A stretch of 64,000 nucleotides of DNA from Crateriforma conspicua. GTDB lineage: Bacteria; Planctomycetota; Planctomycetia; Pirellulales; Pirellulaceae. Location: the NCBI RefSeq assembly GCF_007752935.1, contig NZ_CP036319.1:1550001-1614000 (forward strand), read 5' to 3'. Below the pieces are notes generated by a model. That model did not search any database. It worked only from the letters and a program-made list of their open reading frames with translations, and had not been told where the DNA came from. Each line of letters opens with the position of its first letter. Within the stretch, counting starts at the first letter, position 1. This document shows positions 10,248 to 19,145 of this stretch, one piece after another. The position numbers and the translations under genes were made by a program.

Positions 10248-12842
10248 ATGTTCTTGCGACATTTTCGATCGGTTTCGCTTTTCGCCGTCATTGCTGCGTC
10301 TTTGACAGCGTCTATTTGCCGCGGGCAGTCGTTCCAAGACGATCGATTTCCGTTTGTCATTTCCGGCTTTGACGCGGAGGAATCGGCAACCGATTTTTCG
10401 ATGCTTTCACCAACGCCTGCTGGTGACGATGGATTCGTGCGAATCGTCGACGGGCACTTCGCAACCGAATCGGGGCGGCTAAAGATTTGGGGCGTCAATC
10501 TGTGTTTCGGTGCCATCTTTCCAACGCATGAAGATGCCGATCGCGTTGCGGCCCACTTGGCAAAGATCGGCATCAACGGGGTACGCATCCATCACCACGA
10601 AACATCGGCGTCGCCACGAGGTCTGTTCACCGAAGACGGTCGCTGGGATCCCCAGCAAGTCGATCGGCTGGACTATTTTCTAGCCAAACTTCATGACCAT
10701 GGAATCTATGCGAATCTGAATTTGCATGTGGGACGCTCGGTCAGCCGTCAACTGGGGATGCCATCGCTGGGAAGCGAGCACTATTTGATGCACGACAAGC
10801 ACGCGTTGCACTTTCAACCGGAGATTCAAGACGCGTTTTGGAGATTTTGTCGCGAATACCTGGGGCATGTGAATCCGTATCGCAAACTTCGGCGGGCGGA
10901 TGATCCCGCGATCGCCATGATCGAGATTGCCAATGAGAACAAGTTTTCCTTGGCAGGGCCTGGCGCACTGCTGAATGCACCGGAGCCCTATCGTTCCGCT
11001 TTGATGGACCAGTGGAATCAATGGCTGATCCAAAAGTATGGACAAACCGGAACGCTTCGGAACGCCTGGGCCAGTGAAGGGGCAGCGCCGTCACGTGTTT
11101 TGGTTGATTCGCAGGCGTGGGCCGATGGCGACATTTCGCCTTGGAATCTATCGGACAACAACGGGAAATCGCCGATCCGTGCGGTGGTGCGAATGGACGG
11201 TGACGATGCCGTGTTGCGTCTGGTGCCCCAAGCGGTCGCGGCACAAGGGTGGCACCAGCAACTGACCGGCAAGACTTTTGGTGTGACCAAGGACAGCTTT
11301 TATCGGCTGACGTTTCAGGCACGGTCCGATCAGCCACGCAGTGTCGGTATGAACGTTGCCAAGACGATCGAGGGCGAATGGACACCGCTGGGGTTGGTTC
11401 AAGGATTGAACGTTCGCCAGGACTGGGACGACTTTCAGTTTCGTTTTCAGGCACCCCAGACGGTCGACGAAGGCGTGCGATTGTCGTTCGACTTGGGCGG
11501 CGAAAAGACTGCGATCGAACTGAAGAACGTTCGCCTGGTGCAGGGTAGCGGTTCGGTGTCGGTACCCCAGGGGCAATCGCTGGAAAAGGCGAACGTTGAT
11601 CTGCCCAAGTTTGATTGGTCGCTGCAGTCGCGTCGTGACTTTCGTCAGTTCATGTTGGATCTGGAGAAACGCTTCTACAACGAAGCCAAGCAATTGCTTC
11701 GCGAAGAAATTGGCGTCCGAGTTCCGATCACGACCACGCAAGCCAATTACCAACCACCTGAGATTACGGCAACGATTGCCGACTTTGCTGATATGCATGC
11801 GTATTGGCACCATCCAATTTTTCCCGGCCGACCTTGGGATGGAAGCAACTGGACGGTTCAAAACGAAACAATGGTCGCGTTTCCATTTCATAATCAATGG
11901 CCGCGAAACAACTTGCTGATGCGGACGGCCTGGCGGATGCACGACAAACCGTTCACGTTCAGCGAATGGAACGCCGGCGAACCTGGCTTTTTCGCCGCGG
12001 ATGCGATCCCCGCGGCGGCGATGATCGCCAGTCTTCAGGATTGGGACGCGGTGTTTTTCTTTAACTATCACAGTTCCAACGGCCGTTGGGACACCGATGC
12101 GATCCTGGGCTACTTTGATCTGAACGGCCAACCCACCAAGATCGCACTGACCGCGGCGTTTGCGAATCTGTATCGACGCGGGGATCTTTCGCCGCTGGAG
12201 GAACCCGTTGCCGTTTCGGCCGACAATGCGGATCGTGGAGGCGCGTTGGCGATGCAATATCGCGTCGGCATGACGGTTGATCCGGACGCACACCGTGCGG
12301 CCGCCGTTCCGTCCGCCCAGGATTTGCAGCGTCCGGAACGCAAACGCTTGGCGACGCCCGATGGCTCGGTGCGTTGGGATGCACGCAGCGCTTCATCCGC
12401 ACATGTGTTGATCGATACGCCAAAGACACGATGTGCTTGGGGTTTGGTCGGTGGGCAAGCTTACAAGATCGGGACCTGGGACTTGCAGTTCGGTGAAACC
12501 GAGCGTGACTACGCCGTCTTGGTGGCAACCAGTCGTGATGACCGGCCTTTGGAATCGTCGTCCTCCATTCTGTTGACCGTTGTTGCCAACGGCGAAAATC
12601 AAAACATGGGGTGGAACGACGATCGCACGACGGTGGGCCAGGATTGGGGCCACGGCCCGACGGTTGTCAACGGCGTTCCCGCGGTGCTGTCGATTCCCGC
12701 TGATCAAACAGCCAGACGTTTGTACGCATTGGATGCCAAGGGCCGCCGAGTGCGAACGATCTCAGGCAAGTCGTCGGGAACGATGCTCCGATTCGAGATC
12801 GGACCGCAATACAAAACACTGTTTTACGAGCTTTCCGAGTGA
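10248..12842 (+). CDS. Exported clan GH-A glycoside hydrolase with inserted CBM-like domain
   Basis: An 864-residue exported glycoside hydrolase (signal peptide FRSVSLFAVIAASLTAS). The (beta/alpha)8 barrel begins with LKIWGVNLCFG and GINGVRIHHHE. The acid/base is Glu230 in IEIANENKF and the probable nucleophile is Glu573 in TFSEWNAG, the usual clan GH-A arrangement. Between them, about residues 330-430 form a beta-sandwich resembling CBM4/9 (RLTFQARSDQ... ELKNVRLV), so a carbohydrate-binding module is inserted in the barrel sequence. The C-terminal 200 residues look like beta-sandwich. Annotation tools would probably call it cellulase-family or beta-agarase-like; I cannot fix the GH family or substrate. 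ATG 10248 gives the best signal peptide. The stop overlaps a possible start of the next gene, so the two are probably co-translated. Confidence 0.87.
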   Translation: MFLRHFRSVSLFAVIAASLTASICRGQSFQDDRFPFVISGFDAEESATDFSMLSPTPAGDDGFVRIVDGHFATESGRLKIWGVNLCFGAIFPTHEDADRVAAHLAKIGINGVRIHHHETSASPRGLFTEDGRWDPQQVDRLDYFLAKLHDHGIYANLNLHVGRSVSRQLGMPSLGSEHYLMHDKHALHFQPEIQDAFWRFCREYLGHVNPYRKLRRADDPAIAMIEIANENKFSLAGPGALLNAPEPYRSALMDQWNQWLIQKYGQTGTLRNAWASEGAAPSRVLVDSQAWADGDISPWNLSDNNGKSPIRAVVRMDGDDAVLRLVPQAVAAQGWHQQLTGKTFGVTKDSFYRLTFQARSDQPRSVGMNVAKTIEGEWTPLGLVQGLNVRQDWDDFQFRFQAPQTVDEGVRLSFDLGGEKTAIELKNVRLVQGSGSVSVPQGQSLEKANVDLPKFDWSLQSRRDFRQFMLDLEKRFYNEAKQLLREEIGVRVPITTTQANYQPPEITATIADFADMHAYWHHPIFPGRPWDGSNWTVQNETMVAFPFHNQWPRNNLLMRTAWRMHDKPFTFSEWNAGEPGFFAADAIPAAAMIASLQDWDAVFFFNYHSSNGRWDTDAILGYFDLNGQPTKIALTAAFANLYRRGDLSPLEEPVAVSADNADRGGALAMQYRVGMTVDPDAHRAAAVPSAQDLQRPERKRLATPDGSVRWDARSASSAHVLIDTPKTRCAWGLVGGQAYKIGTWDLQFGETERDYAVLVATSRDDRPLESSSSILLTVVANGENQNMGWNDDRTTVGQDWGHGPTVVNGVPAVLSIPADQTARRLYALDAKGRRVRTISGKSSGTMLRFEIGPQYKTLFYELSE

Positions 12843-12895
12843 TGTCGTTTCCAAAGCATCCGGTTCGCCACAACAACGACGTTGGGAAACCAATC

Positions 12896-15505
12896 ATGTG
12901 CGCGACAGCGAAGCCCGGGATAAAATCCCACAGTAAGACGTCGATTGCAGTCGGCGTCGTTTTGATGGGCTGTTTGTTGGGGCCCCGTGCAGTCGCACAG
13001 TCGGTGCTTCGGGTCTCCCCAGACGGGCCGCTGCGATCGGTCGCTGATGCCAGGGATGAAATCCGTCGACAACGTGGTCGAACGCCCGATCAAGCATTCC
13101 GAGTTCTGATCGCCGACGGGGTTTATTCGATTGAACAGCCCATCGTGTTTGGTCACGGCGATGGCAACGTTGTCTACGAAGCCGACACCGGTGCCAAGCC
13201 GATCGTCTCGGCGGGCCGACGGATCACCAGTCGTTGGACCCAAGGCGCCAACGGTGTCTGGTCGACGAATGTCCCTCGCGACTGGCACTTCGAACAGCTT
13301 TGGGTCAACGGAAGTCGTGCGACGCGAGCCAGGGAACCCGATCAGTTCTTTTATTACCTGTTGCGAGTCGATCAAGAACCCGAGGACCAAAAGGGTCGAT
13401 TTCGACAAACGTTACATGGACGCCCGGGTGAAACCGAGGGGCTGGCCGGATTGACCGCTGAAGAGATTCGGCGCGTCCAGTTCGTAGCGTTTCACAAGTG
13501 GGATACAACGCGACGCTATCTGGATCATGCCGACCCGATGGCCGGCCGTCTGGTTTCCAGCGGACGCGAAATGAAGTCGTGGAATCCGCTCACGCACAAT
13601 ACGGGTTACCAATTGGAAAACTATCTGGCCGCTTTGGACCAGCCGGGGGAATGGTTTCTGTCGCCCGATGGTGTTCTCAGCTATCTGCCTCGCAAAGGCG
13701 AAGTGATGGGGGACGCCGAGGTGATCGCTCCGGTTTGCGAACAGATATTGATCATCCAGGGAGACCCCGCGAATGACCGAACCGTTCGCGACTTGGAATT
13801 CAAAGGGATCACTTTTCAAAACAGCGGATGGACATCGCCGCCCGAAGGATTCGAGCCGTCACAAGCGGCATCGCCGATCGAAGCCGCCGTCCAAGTCGAT
13901 GGTGCCCATGGTATCGCCTTTCGTAATTGTGAAATTGGCCATGTCGGTGGCTACGGTATCTGGTTCCGTCGGGGCTGTCGCGATGGATTGGTTCAGCGAT
14001 GTTTGATCCAGGACTTGGGTGCCGGAGGTGTTCGAATCGGTGAAACCGTGATCGCATCCAATGAATCGGAACAAACCAGTCACATCACCGTCGATAACAA
14101 CATTGTCTTTGATGGCGGGCACACCTTTCCATGTGCCGTTGGGATATGGATCGGACAAAGCGGTGACAACCAGGTCACACACAATGAGATTGCCGATTTC
14201 TATTACACGGGGATCTCCGTCGGATGGCGTTGGGGCTATGCGGAAAGTCTGGCGAAACGCAACCAGATTCGAATGAACCATATCCATCATTTGGGCCAAG
14301 GTTATCTAAGCGACATGGGCGGTATCTATACATTGGGGCCGTCCGAAGGGACCGTGCTTAGCGGTAACGTCATCCATGACATTGAATCATGGGGATACGG
14401 CGGTTGGGGCTTGTACAACGACGAAGGCAGTTCCGACATTTTGCTAGAAAACAATTTGGTCTATCGCACCAAATCAGGCGGATACCACCAGCACTACGGA
14501 CGCGACAATCGGATTCGCAATAATATCTTTGCGTTTGGCCGCGAGTATCAAGTCCGACGCAGCAAGGTTGAAAATCATCGGTCATTCACCTTCGAGCAAA
14601 ATATCGTGTTGTTCGAATCGGGTGACCTGTTCCATGGCCAATGGGGCGACGACAAAGTCACCGTGCAACAAAACCTGTATTGGAATTCCAGCGGCCAAGT
14701 CGACATCACGCCAGGTGATCGTAGTAAGACGTCGGTTGTCGCAGACCCGCGATTTGTGGACCCGCAGAATGACGATTTTCACTTCGTCGACACCACTGCG
14801 GCCAAGCGGATTGGATTTCAACCGTTCGATTGGACCAGGGCGGGTGTGTACGGCGATGAAGAATGGCGAAGTCTTGCCAAGTCATTGCCGATGCCATCGA
14901 TGGACCAACCGCCGGTGCCGCCGCCGCTGGAATTGCACGAAGATTTCGAAAGTGGAATTCTTCCAATCAAATCTCGGGTCAGTGTCGATGGAAATCTGGG
15001 CGGGGTCGCGGTGGTCGACGTCGACCAGGCCCACAGCGGCAAGAAGGTGCTGCGTCTGACGGATACCGCGGGGCAACGTCGGCGGTATTACCCGATGATG
15101 GTGGTGTCGCCGCACCATGTCGATGGAATCACACGCTGTCGTTTTTTTGTTCGCTTGGATGATGCCGCTGTTTTTCAGCATGAATGGCGGGATGCGTCAC
15201 AGCGATATCAGACGGGACCGAGCCTGTGGTTTGAAAACGGCCGACTTCGAACGCCCACGAAGGAATTGATGAAGATTCCCAGTGGACAATGGATCGAAGT
15301 CGATGTCATGGCAAAGCTGGGCGACAACGCTGGCACTTGGGCGGTCACCGTCAAAAGCGATGGCGTACCGACGCGGACATTTGACAACCTGCCCATTGTG
15401 ACCAACTCGTGGAAAACGCTGGACTGGGTGGGCTTCGTCAGCCAAGCCGACGCGGATTCAACGGTCGACATCGACGACTTGGAAATCATATGCGAAGCAA
15501 AGTGA
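12896..15505 (+). CDS. Exported right-handed beta-helix protein, GH141-like
   Basis: An 869-residue exported protein. After the leader (TSIAVGVVLMGCLLGPRAVA) the opening RVSPDGPLRSVADARDEIR and VLIADGVYSIEQPIVF is typical of GH141-like proteins (founding activities alpha-L-fucosidase and xylanase). Residues 260-620 carry many short beta-helix rungs of the form NNIVFDGG / NVIHDI / NNLVYRT, as in parallel beta-helix enzymes. The final 190 residues form a separate beta-sandwich of concanavalin/LamG type (EDFESGILPIKSR onward). I chose ATG 12896, preceded by GGGAAA and giving a compact signal peptide; ATG 12842 overlaps the stop of the previous gene (TGATG) and cannot be excluded. It probably acts with the upstream GH-A enzyme on the same polysaccharide. 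Confidence 0.85.
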   Translation: MCATAKPGIKSHSKTSIAVGVVLMGCLLGPRAVAQSVLRVSPDGPLRSVADARDEIRRQRGRTPDQAFRVLIADGVYSIEQPIVFGHGDGNVVYEADTGAKPIVSAGRRITSRWTQGANGVWSTNVPRDWHFEQLWVNGSRATRAREPDQFFYYLLRVDQEPEDQKGRFRQTLHGRPGETEGLAGLTAEEIRRVQFVAFHKWDTTRRYLDHADPMAGRLVSSGREMKSWNPLTHNTGYQLENYLAALDQPGEWFLSPDGVLSYLPRKGEVMGDAEVIAPVCEQILIIQGDPANDRTVRDLEFKGITFQNSGWTSPPEGFEPSQAASPIEAAVQVDGAHGIAFRNCEIGHVGGYGIWFRRGCRDGLVQRCLIQDLGAGGVRIGETVIASNESEQTSHITVDNNIVFDGGHTFPCAVGIWIGQSGDNQVTHNEIADFYYTGISVGWRWGYAESLAKRNQIRMNHIHHLGQGYLSDMGGIYTLGPSEGTVLSGNVIHDIESWGYGGWGLYNDEGSSDILLENNLVYRTKSGGYHQHYGRDNRIRNNIFAFGREYQVRRSKVENHRSFTFEQNIVLFESGDLFHGQWGDDKVTVQQNLYWNSSGQVDITPGDRSKTSVVADPRFVDPQNDDFHFVDTTAAKRIGFQPFDWTRAGVYGDEEWRSLAKSLPMPSMDQPPVPPPLELHEDFESGILPIKSRVSVDGNLGGVAVVDVDQAHSGKKVLRLTDTAGQRRRYYPMMVVSPHHVDGITRCRFFVRLDDAAVFQHEWRDASQRYQTGPSLWFENGRLRTPTKELMKIPSGQWIEVDVMAKLGDNAGTWAVTVKSDGVPTRTFDNLPIVTNSWKTLDWVGFVSQADADSTVDIDDLEIICEAK

Positions 15506-15530
15506 CATCGGCCGGTGGTTGATGCCTGTT

Positions 15531-16454
15531 TTATTGCAAGCCAATCGTGACCACTGGAGGAGTGACGGCGGGGTGCAAGGCGGAACGGATTTCGTCGGCG
15601 GTGATTTTCCAGCCGATGACGGTCAGGCCGTAACGCGGGTTGTTTGCCGTGTAAGGGCGCTCGGTCAAGCTGTCAAAAACAGATTCCACCAAACGGGGAC
15701 CATCACCAAAGTTGACGATCCCTTTCATCCGCAGTAGCCGACCCCGAATTTGTTCAAACCCGGTTTGAAACGCCGCTCGGTCAAAATCACGTCCGTTGAT
15801 CGTACAGGCGACCACCTCGGCTGGCGGTGCCTGCAACGGCGCATCTGTGCAGGGAACGTGATGCAAAGATTCCACAAACGGCCAGCCGAAGTTTTCGCTG
15901 CCGAATCGGACCTGCTTTGCACGAGGGTTCAGATCTTTCAAAAGCGATGACAGCTTATCGACTTGATCGGTGTTCAATCCGTTGGACTTGTTGATGACCA
16001 ATCCGTCAGCCCATATCGCTTGGGATGCAACCGCCTTCAGCGTTGGCAAGACCTTGGTGAAGTTCAGCGCGTCGATGACGCAAACGTTGCAGGCAATTTC
16101 AAATTGCTCACGAGTCGCCGGCGTTTCAATGAAGCTGAACAGGTCGCTGGTTTGTGCCATTCCGGTCGCCTCGGTGATCACCAAGTCCGGGCGAACCTGA
16201 TCCGCGATCGCATGCATCGTCGCTTCGAAGTCCGATCGGATGCAGGCGCAGAACAGGCTGCCGCGGTTCAGTTCAAAGACAGTCCCGGCATCATCGGGAA
16301 GTAGTTGCCCGTCGACGCCCAAGTCGCCGAATTCATTGATCAGCAAAGCGATCCGTTTGGATTTCAACTCAGGGCCGGCCAGCCAATGGTTCAATAGCGT
16401 TGTCTTGCCCGCCCCGAGACAACCGGTGATTAGATAGACGGGAATCTTATTCAT
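15531..16454 (-). CDS. CobW/COG0523-family GTPase associated with corrinoid methyltransferases
   Basis: A 307-residue G3E-family P-loop GTPase. Walker A is GCLGAGKTTLL, followed by NEFGDLGVDG and the guanine-specificity motif as VINKSNG. The family usually has a GCICC metal motif after ELNxG; here the same place reads GSLFCACIR, so only two cysteines in a shifted CxC remain. COG0523 proteins insert or traffic metals such as zinc or cobalt. Its ATG (16454-16452) overlaps the TGA of the UroD-thioredoxin gene as ATGA, so the two are translationally coupled. This supports a role in loading metal or cofactor into that methyltransferase or into the corrinoid protein. The small C-terminal domain (about residues 210-307) is present. 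The protein has no signal and is cytoplasmic. Confidence 0.88.
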   Translation of the reverse strand: MNKIPVYLITGCLGAGKTTLLNHWLAGPELKSKRIALLINEFGDLGVDGQLLPDDAGTVFELNRGSLFCACIRSDFEATMHAIADQVRPDLVITEATGMAQTSDLFSFIETPATREQFEIACNVCVIDALNFTKVLPTLKAVASQAIWADGLVINKSNGLNTDQVDKLSSLLKDLNPRAKQVRFGSENFGWPFVESLHHVPCTDAPLQAPPAEVVACTINGRDFDRAAFQTGFEQIRGRLLRMKGIVNFGDGPRLVESVFDSLTERPYTANNPRYGLTVIGWKITADEIRSALHPAVTPPVVTIGLQ

Positions 16455-18103
16455 TGCAGCGATTGAACCCATTGCTTGATCGCCATGCTGTCGGGGACAC
16501 GTTCCGTCGATACGACTTGGTTTCGAGTGGTGACCAACGCCGGCGTTTCATCGGGCTCGACGCCGAAGCGAATGAAATCCAGCGGATCGGTCACCAAATG
16601 AACGACCACGTCGGCCCCGGTTTCAAGCACCGCCTGATCCACCGCATCTTTGATCGCAATCGTGTCGCCAGTGTTCTGGCCCAAGATGTGGATTTCGGAT
16701 TGATGGCGTCGAATGCGAAGTCTTGCCTTCTGATTGATGCGATCTTGGATCGCTGCGGACAGTTCGTCTTTGGGGGGAATCCGTGACACGAACGCGATAT
16801 CGCCGTCGATACAAATCGTCGGGATGTTTTTGACCGACAGACTGGTCATGAAACGAATCGCTTCGGGCGTTTTGATTTTATGCTCGCGCCAACGAACAAT
16901 TCCATCAAACTCAGGAGCAATCTTTTCAACGGCTTCCACCATGTACTGACAGGGGGCACATGATTCGGAATCCAATGTGATGATATCGACGATCACATGA
17001 TCGCCCTGGCCATAACCGGACATGTCAGGGATGTCTTGGACGTCGGCGCTTTCCGACATCGCCATCACGGCTTCTTGGCGATACGTGTCGCGAACCAGTT
17101 GACCGACCGCTACCAGGTTTTCTGGCGGCGTTGCATAGGGCAGATCGCATCCGGGGGCCAGCACAAAGCCGGTGTTGTCGCCAACGGCAAGGCATTGCAC
17201 CGCATTCTTTTCAGCGTCTTCGGGGCTGCCCAGCAACAGGACGGTCGTCAGTTGCAGATTTCCGCCAAAGCTGGCTTGGTTGTCCCGGCAAGTGTCACGG
17301 ACAAAATCCAGTGGGATGTTTTCGTCGACGCACACGTTGTCCGGCCCACACTGACACATCGCTTCGACGTTCTGTTGTGCGTGCCCACAGACGAAGAAAG
17401 AACTGAGGCCGCCAGAGGTCCGAATCGATTCGAACACCGGTTTGGCATAAGGGGTCACGAACTGATGGAATTGGTCGGGACCGATTTGGCTGGTCATGGG
17501 ATCGACGATGGCGATCACATCACAGCCCGCTTCGATGTAATACCGGCTCATCGCGATCGCGACATCACTGCAGAATTCTAGCAACCGCTGAACCGATTCC
17601 GGGTCGTCAAACATCCGCATGAAAATGTCGGTGCCCTGCAGGTGCAACGCCAAAGTGAATGGGCCGGTCACCAGACCGTACAGTGCGGTGTCCGGATGGT
17701 CCGCACGCAACCGGCGGGTGGCGTCCAAGACGATGGGGATGCGGCCTTCGTTTGGGCCGGGAACCTTCAATTGATCCAGAGGCGTGTCCTGGGCCAGCGG
17801 ATGGTCGACAACCGCGGGCGGCGTGTCCGTTGACCAACGCAATTCACAGCCCAACGCCTCGGCTTCGATCTGCAGATCAAACGCCACCGGGATTCCATCG
17901 GCTTGGTATCGATCGATTGCCAGGTTGACGCCACGATGCATCAGGTCGGCGGACTTCAGGTATTCGTCCGCACCGACGCCCAACAAGGCACCGGCGTGGC
18001 ATCCCACGAAGGGAACCCAGGGCGCGCGGTCCGTTCGTTGACCGTTGATCGCGGCATGCACGAGCTCTTTTCCGCCGACCGAAAGATTGGTGCTGGTGCT
18101 CAT
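16451..18103 (-). CDS. UroD-family corrinoid methyltransferase fused to two thioredoxin-like domains
   Basis: A 550-residue fusion. Residues 1-345 form a uroporphyrinogen-decarboxylase-fold methyltransferase of the MtaA/CmuA type, with PYAKPVFESI and a C-terminal APGCDLPYATPPENL (Cys319). The usual zinc motif HxCG is altered to FVCGH (Cys239, His241). Residues 360-445 are a thioredoxin-like domain with the redox motif SCAPC (Cys382, Cys385) and a probable cis-proline in NIPT. Residues 455-550 form a second thioredoxin fold resembling thioredoxin_3 (EIHILGQNTGD) whose two cysteines are missing. It probably moves a methyl group to or from a corrinoid protein, with the thioredoxin part reducing a disulfide or protecting the zinc/corrinoid site. 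ATG 18103 was chosen because the upstream frame codes for an implausible basic leader. It overlaps the CobW gene by four bases. Confidence 0.87.
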   Translation of the reverse strand: MSTSTNLSVGGKELVHAAINGQRTDRAPWVPFVGCHAGALLGVGADEYLKSADLMHRGVNLAIDRYQADGIPVAFDLQIEAEALGCELRWSTDTPPAVVDHPLAQDTPLDQLKVPGPNEGRIPIVLDATRRLRADHPDTALYGLVTGPFTLALHLQGTDIFMRMFDDPESVQRLLEFCSDVAIAMSRYYIEAGCDVIAIVDPMTSQIGPDQFHQFVTPYAKPVFESIRTSGGLSSFFVCGHAQQNVEAMCQCGPDNVCVDENIPLDFVRDTCRDNQASFGGNLQLTTVLLLGSPEDAEKNAVQCLAVGDNTGFVLAPGCDLPYATPPENLVAVGQLVRDTYRQEAVMAMSESADVQDIPDMSGYGQGDHVIVDIITLDSESCAPCQYMVEAVEKIAPEFDGIVRWREHKIKTPEAIRFMTSLSVKNIPTICIDGDIAFVSRIPPKDELSAAIQDRINQKARLRIRRHQSEIHILGQNTGDTIAIKDAVDQAVLETGADVVVHLVTDPLDFIRFGVEPDETPALVTTRNQVVSTERVPDSMAIKQWVQSLQ

Positions 18104-18308
18104 TTGACTCGCCCTTGCTTTGCGTTCTGACCGTCCGCCGTCGCGGTGAAATGGACTCATGCGACACGTGCCGCAACTGTGACATGGCGGCACGAAAATC
18201 GATGCCGACTGTGCCACCAATGATCGATGTCAACAGTATGCATGCTGGCGACGGTCCAAAACCCTGAATGGCCGCGATTGGGTGGACCAGATTGTCGCAT
18301 TCAATTCA

Positions 18309-19028
18309 TCAGCGCCGCATGTTGCAGCTCTTCAGCTCGCAACGGTCACAGGGCGTGCCTTCGATACGGACCAACTCGCTTGGCCCCAAACCGACCAGCC
18401 CCGACACCGACTTGATGGGTGTCATCAGACAGCTTTCGTGCAGTCGGACACCCGCGGTTTGGTTGCCGAAGATCGAAAACAGTTTTTGTTGCTCGGTCAA
18501 CTTCATGCCGCAGTAACCGGGACTGTACGGCAACGTGGCGGCAAAGCCGATGTCAGAAACGGGATCGCAAGCCTGGCGGACCGCTTCGGTCTCCGCTGCT
18601 TCGGCTCGTTCGGCGCCCACGGAGTTCACGATCAACGCGGCCAAATCATCGCCCTGTGACAAAAGGTCGCTGGCGAGATCAACGATGCTTGGGCCGGCGG
18701 TCGCGATGAAGGCGACGATTAGTTCCGACACCCCCAGAAAACTGCCGATTGCACCCGAGAATTCGATTTCGCCAGACGACGTGTCGACGATCAACGAACG
18801 CTTGTCTTTGTGAATGACCGGCAGAACGACATAGACGGCGCGAGGCGACGCGGCCTGTTTGGCTTGGTCGATCCAGTGTTCCAGCATCTCCGCGACGGAA
18901 CCGCTTGGCGTGTATTCGGCGGGATAGCCCAAGTAGCGCAAGACTTCGGCGACGTCGATCGGTTCGTCGACTTGGGCCACCGTCACCGGTTCCATCTGCA
19001 GGAAACGGTGTGGCGATTTGACACTCAT
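18309..19028 (-). CDS. Stand-alone corrinoid reactivation protein (methionine synthase activation-domain fold)
   Basis: A 239-residue protein related to the SAM-binding reactivation domain of B12-dependent methionine synthase (Met_synt_B12) and to stand-alone versions such as Thermotoga TM0269. The segment YSPGYCGMKLTEQQKLF followed by the ESCLMTPIKSVSGLVGLG region corresponds to the conserved core. The protein ends in PCDRCELKSC, a Cys227-x2-Cys230-x4-Cys235 cluster that could bind iron-sulfur or zinc. Such proteins reduce inactive Co(II) corrinoid and remethylate it. I chose the ATG at 19028; the upstream ATG at 19073 adds 15 residues. It faces away from the corrinoid-protein gene across a 117-base divergent region, and lies 205 bases upstream of the UroD-thioredoxin gene on the same strand. 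The match is by motif only; activity is inferred. Confidence 0.82.
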   Translation of the reverse strand: MSVKSPHRFLQMEPVTVAQVDEPIDVAEVLRYLGYPAEYTPSGSVAEMLEHWIDQAKQAASPRAVYVVLPVIHKDKRSLIVDTSSGEIEFSGAIGSFLGVSELIVAFIATAGPSIVDLASDLLSQGDDLAALIVNSVGAERAEAAETEAVRQACDPVSDIGFAATLPYSPGYCGMKLTEQQKLFSIFGNQTAGVRLHESCLMTPIKSVSGLVGLGPSELVRIEGTPCDRCELKSCNMRR

Positions 19029-19145
19029 GCCATGGTCCGGGCGGTCATTGTTTCGTAGGGAGAACGATGACATGCTATGTTAACAATCCGACACGGTCAT
19101 GCAGTGAACCTGACCGAAAACGCAAGCAGGTCGAAGGAAATTTTG

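Noticed and set aside
11148-12293. 381-residue minus-strand frame inside the GH-A gene
   Set aside because: The plus-strand enzyme has both catalytic glutamates and a signal peptide. The antisense product is Arg/His/Gln-rich without domains.
18104-19145. Cobalamin riboswitch expected near the corrinoid genes
   Set aside because: I looked for the B12-box (GCCACTG or its complement) and long stem structure at 18104-18308 and 19029-19145 and found neither.
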